A stretch of 64,000 nt of DNA from Aeromonas veronii (GTDB lineage: Bacteria > Pseudomonadota > Gammaproteobacteria > Enterobacterales > Aeromonadaceae), in assembly GCA_041319085.1 (NCBI GenBank), contig CP101033.1, forward strand, positions 55,001 through 119,000, written 5' to 3'. This document shows, one piece after another, positions 57,614 through 64,000 of this stretch. The notes below the pieces were generated by a model. The model was not told where the DNA came from. It saw nothing but the letters and a program-made list of their open reading frames with translations, and searched no databases. The translations under genes were made by a program, and so were the position numbers. Every line of letters begins with the position of its first letter. The stretch's first letter is position 1.

Positions 57614-58429
57614 TCAGGCGACAAACAGCAGATAGACGGCGAACGCCACGATAAAGCGGTAGATGGCGAACGGGATGAAGTCGAGGCGGCGGATCAGCGC
57701 CAGGAAGCTCTTGATGGCGATCATGGCGACCACGAAGGCGGTGATAAAGCCCACTGCAAACATCGGGAAGTCGGCCATCGAGAGGAAGTCGCGACTCTTG
57801 TAGAGATCAAGCCCACTGGCCGCCATCATCATGGGCACCGCCATGATGAAGGAGAACTCGGCGGCGGCGTGACGGCTGATCCCCATCAGCATGCCACCAC
57901 TGATGGTGGCGCCGGAGCGGGAGAAACCGGGCCACAGGGCCAGACACTGGAACAGACCGATGCCAAACGCCTGCTTGTAGCTGATGTCATCCAGGGTTTC
58001 GGAGCGAACCGCCGGGCGGAACTTCTCGGCGATGATCAGCAAGATGCCGCCGGCGACCAGTGCGTACATCACGGTCTGCGGGCCAAACAGATTGGCCTTG
58101 ATCCAGCTGTGCACGGCGAGGCCAACCACGATGGCGGGCAGCATGCCGAGGATGACATGCACCAGCGACAGGGTGGCGTGGCCCGGTTCCGGCTTCTGGC
58201 CGAAGTGGATGCCAATCAGGCCAAACAGGCGGCGCCAGAACACGGCAACCACGGCGAGGATGGAGCCAAGCTGGATCACCACTTCGAAGGTGGCGGCCTT
58301 GGGCCCTTCAAAGCCCAGCAGATGGCCGACGATAATCATGTGGCCGGTGGAGGAGACGGGGAGGAACTCGGTCAGCCCCTCTACGACGCCCAGAATAAAG
58401 GCGACCAGCAGGCTATAGGTGTCAGTCAT
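57614..58429 (-). CDS. uppP: Undecaprenyl-diphosphatase UppP (BacA)
   Basis: 271 residues, eight or so membrane helices; dephosphorylates undecaprenyl diphosphate so the carrier can be reused for peptidoglycan and O-antigen. Active-site blocks: [19 protein letters not shown] (E, E, S) near 14-32 and [17 protein letters not shown] near 165-181 (R). Confers bacitracin tolerance in known relatives. Single gene. Confidence 0.96.
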   Translation of the reverse strand: MTDTYSLLVAFILGVVEGLTEFLPVSSTGHMIIVGHLLGFEGPKAATFEVVIQLGSILAVVAVFWRRLFGLIGIHFGQKPEPGHATLSLVHVILGMLPAIVVGLAVHSWIKANLFGPQTVMYALVAGGILLIIAEKFRPAVRSETLDDISYKQAFGIGLFQCLALWPGFSRSGATISGGMLMGISRHAAAEFSFIMAVPMMMAASGLDLYKSRDFLSMADFPMFAVGFITAFVVAMIAIKSFLALIRRLDFIPFAIYRFIVAFAVYLLFVA

Positions 58430-58458
58430 CGAACAAACAATCCTTAACTTCGTTGATG

Positions 58459-58487
58459 TAAAAACGCCCCGGGAGGGTCTCGGGGCG
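58459..58487 (-). terminator. Terminator of the galETKM operon
   Basis: CGCCCCG and CGGGGCG around GGAGGGTCT, followed on the minus strand by TTTTTACAT, 58 bases after galM. Confidence 0.88.
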
Positions 58488-58544
58488 GCTTATCTTGCTC
58501 GATTGTGACTGCTGAGGCTATGTAAAAATCATGAAATCTTTAAG

Positions 58545-59534
58545 TCAGTCGCGGATAAAACGGTAGCGGGTCTGGTGGTGATAACGCCCGTCCGGCAGCA
58601 GCCAGGGGTTGCCCAGCTCGGGGCGATTGGGGCTGTCCGGCAGTTGTTGCGCCTCAAGACAGAAGCCGTCGTGATCCCGGTGCGACTGGCCGCTGCGGTT
58701 GGGCGTGTTGGCCAGCCAGTTGCCGGTATAGAACTGCAGCGAGGGTTGGTTGGTATAGACCTCCATCGTTAGCTGCCTGTCACCCGACACCACGCGAGCG
58801 GCCCACTGCTGCGCCGGGCCGTTGAGCAGGAACGCGTGATCGTACCCCTTGGCCTGTTGCTGTTGGGGATGGCTCAGCCACTCCTGACCGATGGGGCGGG
58901 CGCGGCGCAGATCGAACGATCCCTCCACCGGGGTGATGGCGATCGGCAAACCGCTCGGGTCGGTCGGCAGGAAGTGGTCGGCATTGATGCTGATAAGGTG
59001 GTCACGCACATCACCACCGTCCGGGTTCTCATCGAGATTGAAGTAGGCGTGGCTGGTGAGGCTGACCGGGGTCGCTGCATCCGTGCTGGCGATGAAATCC
59101 ACCACCAGATCGCTCTGCTCCAACCGATACTCCAGCGTCACCCGCAGATTGCCGGGAAAGCCTTGGTCCCCGCTACGGGAAAGCAACGCCAGCTTGATCC
59201 GGTCTGCCTCCAGCTCCCTGATTTGCCAGCGCTGGCGATGAAAGCCAGCCTGCCCGCCGTGCAGACAGTTGGGTGCCTGATTGGCATCCAGCGGCCAGCG
59301 CTCGCCATCGCGCACCAGCTCGGCGCCGCCAATGCGGTTGGCAAATCGCCCCGCCACCGCACCCAGCCACACCTGCTGGGTGGGATAGGCGTCGTCGGCA
59401 CAGCCCAGCAGCACTTCACGGCGCTGGCCAGCCACCGGCAGGGTGAGGGAAGTGAGGGTGGCGCCGAAATCGAGGCCGCGCAGCCGCAGCCCCTCTTCAT
59501 TTTCCAGCTCGAATGGGATCATGGCGCTGCTCAT
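58545..59534 (-). CDS. galM: Aldose 1-epimerase (mutarotase)
   Basis: 329 residues; interconverts alpha and beta galactose for GalK. Conserved: NRIGGAEL (R in substrate pocket), CLHGGQAGFHRQRW with the first catalytic histidine, LTSHAYFNLDENPDGGDV with the second, and the catalytic glutamate near the end (CLEAQQLPDSPNRP). Start overlaps by ATGA the stop of a 23-residue ORF derived from galK. Last gene of the operon. Confidence 0.94.
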   Translation of the reverse strand: MSSAMIPFELENEEGLRLRGLDFGATLTSLTLPVAGQRREVLLGCADDAYPTQQVWLGAVAGRFANRIGGAELVRDGERWPLDANQAPNCLHGGQAGFHRQRWQIRELEADRIKLALLSRSGDQGFPGNLRVTLEYRLEQSDLVVDFIASTDAATPVSLTSHAYFNLDENPDGGDVRDHLISINADHFLPTDPSGLPIAITPVEGSFDLRRARPIGQEWLSHPQQQQAKGYDHAFLLNGPAQQWAARVVSGDRQLTMEVYTNQPSLQFYTGNWLANTPNRSGQSHRDHDGFCLEAQQLPDSPNRPELGNPWLLPDGRYHHQTRYRFIRD

Positions 59535-59602
59535 AACTTGCCTGCACCTGTGTTGCCGATCCGGCAGACGTAGCCGTCGGCCTGCATCATAAATGGGCTC
59601 AT
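59531..59602 (-). CDS. 23-residue ORF made from a duplicated galK tail
   Basis: Starts by ATGA overlap with galK stop and ends by ATGA overlap with galM start. Its residues [16 protein letters not shown] repeat the GalK C-terminus [15 protein letters not shown]; most differences in the matching codons are silent (CGG/CGC, GGT/GGG, GCA/GCG, AAG/AAA, TTA/CTA), so it is an old or foreign galK end, not a recent slip. It would keep galK-galM translation coupled. Confidence 0.6.
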   Translation of the reverse strand: MSPFMMQADGYVCRIGNTGAGKL

Positions 59603-60747
59603 AGTTTTCCCGCCCCCGCGCTGGCGCGGCAGACGTAGCAGTCGGCCTTGAGGCCCGAGATGGCCGGATACTCCGCCTCGACCGCGGCGATCACCTCGGC
59701 TACTTTCTCCGGGCGCAGCAGGGCGACCACGCAGCCGCCGAAGCCGCCGCCAGTCATCCGCACGCCGCCATCGGTGCCGATTTTAGCCTTGATGATCTCC
59801 ACCAGACCATCGATGGCGGGCACGGTGATCTCGAAGTCGTCGCGCATGGCGGCGTGCGACCCGGCCATCAGCTCGCCGAGGCGGGTCAGATCGTGGCTCG
59901 CCAGCGCATCGGCGGCCGCCAGGGTGCGGGCGTTTTCACCGACGATGTGACGGGCACGGCGGTAGCAAGCATCATCCAGCCCGGCCTTGCCCGCTTCCAG
60001 TCCGGTCAGATCGAGGTCGCGCAGCGCCTTGACCCCGTAGTGACGGGCGGCAGCTTCGCACTGCTGGCGGCGGGTGTTGTACTCGCTGTCCACCAGACCG
60101 CGGCGCACATTGGAGTTGACGATCAGCACTGCCAGATCCGCCGGCATGGGGATGAGCCGGGTCTCCAGCGAGCGGCAGTCGAGCAGCAGGGCGTGATCGG
60201 TTTTGCCGCTGGCGGAGATCATCTGATCCATGATGCCGCAGTTGCAGCCGACGAACTTGTTCTCCGCTTGCTGGCCGTTGAGGGCGATCTCCGCCTGGCT
60301 GATGTCGAGCCCCAGCGCCTCCTTGAAGGCCTGACCGATGGCTACTTCCAGCGAGGCGGAGGAGGAGAGCCCCGCTCCCTGCGGCACGTTGCCGGAAACC
60401 ACCAGATCGAGGCCGCGCAGGGCATAACCACGCGCTTGCAGATACTTCACCACGCCGCGGATGTAGTCGCTCCAGCGCTGGCTGGGGTGATGCTCGATGG
60501 GCTGGTCGAGGTCGAACTGGTCGCGCTGGTTGTCGTAGTCGGCGGCGATCACCTGCACTTGCTGGTCATGGCGCAGGCCGATGGCGACGCAGGTCTCGTA
60601 GTCGATGGCGCAGGGCAGCACGAAGCCGTCGTTGTAGTCGGTATGTTCACCGATGAGGTTGACGCGACCGGGGGCGCGCACCAGCAGATCGGGCGCTTTG
60701 GCAAATTGCTCGGCAAACACGGTGCTGACACGTTGGCTGGGGGTCAT
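59599..60747 (-). CDS. galK: Galactokinase
   Basis: 382 residues, GHMP kinase; makes galactose 1-phosphate from galactose and ATP. Motifs: [21 protein letters not shown] (galactokinase signature, about 25-45), [15 protein letters not shown] (ATP loop, about 118-132) and [17 protein letters not shown] (about 340-356). Start overlaps the galT stop by ATGA. Confidence 0.96.
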   Translation of the reverse strand: MTPSQRVSTVFAEQFAKAPDLLVRAPGRVNLIGEHTDYNDGFVLPCAIDYETCVAIGLRHDQQVQVIAADYDNQRDQFDLDQPIEHHPSQRWSDYIRGVVKYLQARGYALRGLDLVVSGNVPQGAGLSSSASLEVAIGQAFKEALGLDISQAEIALNGQQAENKFVGCNCGIMDQMISASGKTDHALLLDCRSLETRLIPMPADLAVLIVNSNVRRGLVDSEYNTRRQQCEAAARHYGVKALRDLDLTGLEAGKAGLDDACYRRARHIVGENARTLAAADALASHDLTRLGELMAGSHAAMRDDFEITVPAIDGLVEIIKAKIGTDGGVRMTGGGFGGCVVALLRPEKVAEVIAAVEAEYPAISGLKADCYVCRASAGAGKL

Positions 60748-61805
60748 AGGGCCTCCTCATTGGTGTGGCTGGTCTGGGTGTAGTGAATGGGGCTCAGGGC
60801 ACGCAACCGTTCGGCGGCTTGCTCGGGGGTAAGGTCACGCTGGGTCTCGGCCAGCATCTCGAAGCCGACCATGAATTTGCGCACCGTGGCGGAGCGCAGC
60901 AGGGGCGGATAGAAGTGGGCGTGCAGCTGCCACGCCTCGGGGCAATCCGATTTGGGCGGTGCAAAGTGCCAGCCCATGGAGTAGGGGAAGCTGCACTCGA
61001 ACAGGTTGTCGTAACGGCTGGTGAGCTCCTTGAGCGCCACCGCCAGATCCTGTTGCTGAGCCTGGGTCAGGTTCAGCATGGAGGGGACGTGCGCCTTGGG
61101 CAGCAGCAGTGTTTCGAACGGCCAGGCGGCCCAGAAGGGGACCACAGCGAGCCAGTGCTCGGTCTCCACCACGATACGCGAGCGATCTGCCAGCTCCCGC
61201 TCCACATACTCCAGCAGCATGGGGCGGCCATGCTCGGCCAGCCAGTCGCGCTGGTGCTGCTCTTCGCGGGCGATCTCGTTGGGCAGGAAGTCGCTGCCCC
61301 AGATCTGGCCGTGGGGGTGCGGGTTGGAGCAGCCCATAACGGCCCCTTTGTTTTCAAAGACCTGCACCCACTCCCACTGGGCTGACAACTCGGCGACCTG
61401 ATCCATCCAGGTGGTGATCACCCCCTCGATGGCGGGCAGCGGCAGCTCGGGCAGGGTCTTGCCGTGATCCGGCGAGAAGCAGATGACCCGGCTGGTGCCG
61501 CGGGCGGCTTCCAGCTTGAGCAGAGGATCGCTGGCGCTATCGGCGGCCGGGGTATCCTGCATCAGGGCGGCGAAGTCGTTGGTAAAAACGAAGGTGCCCT
61601 GATAGTCGGGGTTGATATCACCGGTGACCCGGGTGTTGCCGGCGCAGAGGAAGCAGTCGGGATCGTGGGCCTGTTTGGGGGCCTGGCTTACCTTCTCCAC
61701 TTGCCCCTGCCAGGGGCGTTTGGCCCGGTGGGGCGAGACCAGCACATACTGGCCGGTCAGCGGATTAAAGCGGCGATGGGGATGATCGACGGGGTTGAAC
61801 ATCAT
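60744..61805 (-). CDS. galT: Galactose-1-phosphate uridylyltransferase
   Basis: 353 residues, HIT superfamily; exchanges UMP between UDP-glucose and galactose 1-phosphate. Active site [14 protein letters not shown] (catalytic HPH near 165-167) and metal site CFLCAGNTR near 52-60, [14 protein letters not shown] at the start. Second gene of galETKM; 57 bases after galE. Confidence 0.96.
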   Translation of the reverse strand: MMFNPVDHPHRRFNPLTGQYVLVSPHRAKRPWQGQVEKVSQAPKQAHDPDCFLCAGNTRVTGDINPDYQGTFVFTNDFAALMQDTPAADSASDPLLKLEAARGTSRVICFSPDHGKTLPELPLPAIEGVITTWMDQVAELSAQWEWVQVFENKGAVMGCSNPHPHGQIWGSDFLPNEIAREEQHQRDWLAEHGRPMLLEYVERELADRSRIVVETEHWLAVVPFWAAWPFETLLLPKAHVPSMLNLTQAQQQDLAVALKELTSRYDNLFECSFPYSMGWHFAPPKSDCPEAWQLHAHFYPPLLRSATVRKFMVGFEMLAETQRDLTPEQAAERLRALSPIHYTQTSHTNEEAL

Positions 61806-61862
61806 CTCTCCTGAATAAAGTATGGAAAATTAAAGTCGTTTATTAACGGGGAGCAGGCAGGC

Positions 61863-62876
61863 CTACTCCTCGTAACCGTTCGGGTTGGCGGATTGCCAGC
61901 GCCAGCTGTCGGCACACATGGCGTCGATGTTGCGAGTCGCCTGCCAGCCCAGCTCGCGCTGCGCCTTGGCCGGGTCGGCCCAGCAGGCGGCGATGTCGCC
62001 CGGGCGGCGCGGTTCGATGCGAAACGGTAGCGGCTTGCCGCAGGCATTGGAGAAGGCTGCGACCAGCTGCAACACGCTCTGGCCCTGACCTGTGCCCAGG
62101 TTGTAGGTGTGCACGCCACCCTTGCCGGCGCAGTGCTGCAGCGCCTTGACGTGTCCTTCGGCGAGATCCATCACATGGATATAGTCGCGCACACCGGTGC
62201 CGTCCAGAGTAGGGTAATCGTTTCCAAAGACCGAGAGACAGTCGCGACGGCCGATGGCAACCTGGGTGATATAGGGCATCAGGTTGTTGGGGATTCCTTG
62301 CGGGTCTTCACCCATGGTGCCCGATTCGTGGGCGCCGACCGGATTGAAGTAGCGCAGCAGGGTCATGCTCCAGTGCGGCTCGGCCAACTGCAGATCCTCG
62401 AGGATCTCCTCGATGATTAGCTTGGATCGCCCGTAGGGGTTGGTGGCGCTGCGGGGGAAATCCTCGCGGATCGGCAGGCTGGCCGGATCGCCGTAGACGG
62501 TCGCCGAGGAGCTGAACACCAGATTGTGCACGCCGGCCCGTTTCATCGCCTGCAGCAGGGTGAGGGTGCCGCCGAGGTTGTTCTCGTAGTAATCCAGTGG
62601 AATGCGGGTCGATTCACCGACCGCTTTGAGGGCGGCAAAGTGGATCACCGCATCGATCTGCTGTTCGGCAAAGATCCTGTCCAGCAGGGCGGCATCGCGA
62701 ATATCCCCTTGATAGAACAGGGGTTGCTGGCCGCTGATGGCGGCGACTCGTGCCAGCACGCTGCGTTTGCTGTTGCCGAGGTTGTCGACCACCACGGGAT
62801 TCATGCCTGCCGCTTGCAGGGCCAGACAGGTGTGGCTGCCGATATATCCGCAACCGCCGGTGACCAGAACGTTCAT
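61863..62876 (-). CDS. galE: UDP-glucose 4-epimerase
   Basis: 337 residues, extended short-chain dehydrogenase; interconverts UDP-glucose and UDP-galactose, serving both galactose use and LPS sugars. NAD motif GGCGYIGSH at 7-15, catalytic S in FSSSATVYGDP and YxxxK in NPYGRSKLIIEEIL. ATG 62876 is the family start (MNVLVTGGCGYIG). First gene of the operon, with a GalR operator upstream. Confidence 0.97.
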   Translation of the reverse strand: MNVLVTGGCGYIGSHTCLALQAAGMNPVVVDNLGNSKRSVLARVAAISGQQPLFYQGDIRDAALLDRIFAEQQIDAVIHFAALKAVGESTRIPLDYYENNLGGTLTLLQAMKRAGVHNLVFSSSATVYGDPASLPIREDFPRSATNPYGRSKLIIEEILEDLQLAEPHWSMTLLRYFNPVGAHESGTMGEDPQGIPNNLMPYITQVAIGRRDCLSVFGNDYPTLDGTGVRDYIHVMDLAEGHVKALQHCAGKGGVHTYNLGTGQGQSVLQLVAAFSNACGKPLPFRIEPRRPGDIAACWADPAKAQRELGWQATRNIDAMCADSWRWQSANPNGYEE

Positions 62877-62956
62877 CTTGCTCTCCACTGAAAAAGTGTC
62901 TGGAAGGAGTCTAGCCGAGGGTGTGGCGGCCAAACTGTGAGCTTGCTTGCAAAAAA

Positions 62957-62972
62957 GTGTAAACGATTACAC
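62957..62972. promoter_or_regulatory. GalR operator between galE and galR
   Basis: GTGTAAACGATTACAC is a near-perfect 16-base palindrome matching GTGKAANCGNTTNCAC, the GalR/GalS box. It is 80 bases before galE and about 106 before galR, so it could control both. Confidence 0.92.
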
Positions 62973-63078
62973 TGTTTTTGTGATTATCCTGACAGCAGAT
63001 ATTTATTTCACCCCTGTTTTCAATGGGTTTGCTGGGTATAATGGCGCTCTATTGCACAGTGAAATAAGTGAAAACAGC

Positions 63079-64000
63079 ATGAGCACCATCAAGGATGTCG
63101 CCCGTTTGGCCAATGTGTCGGTGGCAACGGTTTCACGGGTGATGAACAACTCCCCCAAGGCCAGCGCCGCGTCTCGCGAAGTGGTGCAGAAGGCCATGGC
63201 CGAACTGGGCTACACCCCCAACGCCAACGCGCGGGCACTGGTCAACCAGACTTGCGACACCATGGGGGTGGTGGTCGGTGACGTGGCCGATCCCTTCTTC
63301 GGTGCACTGTTGAAGGGAGTCTCCGGCATCGCCGTTGAGCAGAACCTTCATCTGCTGATGGGTAACGGTTTTCACAAGGCGCGTCAGGAGCGTGAAGCGA
63401 TCGAGCTGCTGATCGGCAAACGCTGCGAGGCGCTGGTGGTGCACAGCAAGGCGTTGAGCGACGAAGAGCTTTACGATTACGCCATGCGGGTGCCCGGCAT
63501 GGTGCTGATCAACCGCGATATTCCGGCCCTCAAGGGGCGCTGCATCGCCCTCAACAACCGGTTGGGTGCCGCCACGGCGACCCGCCATCTGATCGAGTTG
63601 GGCCACCGCCATATCGCCTTTATCAGCTCCGATCACGCCATCGAGGATGCCAGCTTGCGCCTGCAGGGTTATCAGGATGGACTGATGGAGGCGGGTCTGG
63701 CTGCCGATCCGGAGCTGATCGAGAGCGGCACGCCGAACGAGGAGGGGGGCGAGCGCGCCATGCTTAACCTGCTGGCCAAGGGGCTCAAGGTGACCGCGGT
63801 GGTTGCCTATAACGATGCCATGGCGGCTGGCGTCATCTCCGTGCTGGCGGACAACGGCCTGCGAGTGCCGGAGGAGGTCTCGGTGGTGGGCTTCGATGAC
63901 ATCATCTCTGCCAGATACCTGAGGCCCAAGCTCTCCACCATGCGCTATCCCATCGAGCTGATGGCGGCCCAGGCAGCCAAGCTGGCCATTCAGCTGGCGG
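63079..64000 (+). CDS. galR: Galactose operon repressor GalR (3' end outside the window)
   Basis: LacI-family repressor, 307 codons seen and no stop, so it is cut by the window edge. Helix-turn-helix at 3-25 (TIKDVARLANVSVATVSRVM), hinge NANARALVNQ, then the periplasmic-binding-like sugar domain (VVVGDVADPFFGALLKG, MVLINRDIP, AVVAYNDAMAAGVISVL, VVGFDDIISARYLRPKL), close to E. coli GalR along the whole visible length. Divergent from galE around the GalR operator. Confidence 0.95.
   Translation, partial: MSTIKDVARLANVSVATVSRVMNNSPKASAASREVVQKAMAELGYTPNANARALVNQTCDTMGVVVGDVADPFFGALLKGVSGIAVEQNLHLLMGNGFHKARQEREAIELLIGKRCEALVVHSKALSDEELYDYAMRVPGMVLINRDIPALKGRCIALNNRLGAATATRHLIELGHRHIAFISSDHAIEDASLRLQGYQDGLMEAGLAADPELIESGTPNEEGGERAMLNLLAKGLKVTAVVAYNDAMAAGVISVLADNGLRVPEEVSVVGFDDIISARYLRPKLSTMRYPIELMAAQAAKLAIQLA

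Overview
The window looks like chromosome of a gammaproteobacterium very close to Aeromonas. Protein sequences (Rep, UvrD, CsdA/CsdE/TcdA, NirBDC-CysG, HslVU, ArgS, GalETK, GalR) read as near neighbours of the Enterobacteria/Vibrio versions, coding DNA is GC-rich, and the gene set and order fit Aeromonas. The species assignment is inference; no database was searched.

Layout. 1-3.2 kb: the end of an rRNA operon (23S, 5S, terminator), with no tRNA after 5S. 3.3-8 kb: tcdA facing csdA-csdE, then rep. 8-10.9 kb: a GGDEF/EAL protein and cytochrome c5. 11.2-13.7 kb: an IS605-type tnpB gene split by an ISL3-family insertion sequence, with a readable 8-bp target duplication. 13.7-16.8 kb: kbl-tdh threonine catabolism and a TetR regulator. 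17-24.4 kb: lipopolysaccharide genes (hldD, a glycosyltransferase/deacetylase fusion, an O-antigen ligase, GT25, GT4, a GT-C-like membrane protein), with a visibly AT-rich core at 19.8-22.9 kb. 24.4-29.7 kb: small accessory genes, an AraC-regulator remnant, a RAYT transposase between perfect 40-bp inverted REP repeats, and an AT-rich unknown membrane/coiled-coil gene. 29.8-37.3 kb: uvrD with a LexA box and a purine-nucleoside-type ABC importer with a PurR-like box. 37.4-44.2 kb: mgtE and the nirBDC-cysG nitrite operon under a perfect FNR site. 44.5-50.3 kb: a TetR-controlled HlyD/ABC-2 exporter. 50.4-55.3 kb: hslVU, ftsN, argS. 55.6-58.4 kb: a LON-domain protein, an ECF sigma/ChrR-like anti-sigma pair, uppP. 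58.5-64 kb: galETKM and divergent galR, which runs off the window.

How genes work together. The clear modules are sulfur transfer (CsdA-CsdE with TcdA), threonine to glycine (Tdh-Kbl), LPS core/O-antigen assembly, nitrite reduction with its own siroheme synthase, an exporter with its repressor, and the Leloir pathway with its repressor. Predicted control sites agree with function in each case: LexA-uvrD, PurR-nucleoside uptake, FNR-nirB, TetR-exporter, GalR-galE.

Most unusual signal. At three unrelated operon junctions (ABC ATPase/permease near 35.1 kb, nirD/nirC near 41.25 kb, galK/galM near 59.55 kb) a diverged second copy of the 3' end of the upstream gene sits right after the real stop codon. 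Two of these form tiny ORFs locked to both neighbours by 4-base or shorter start/stop overlaps. At a fourth junction (49.41-49.59 kb) the start of hlyD, with its ribosome binding site, is present three times in exact 89-bp steps, giving two extra 30-residue membrane-anchor peptides. These gene-edge duplicates are the part of the window that standard annotation would miss.
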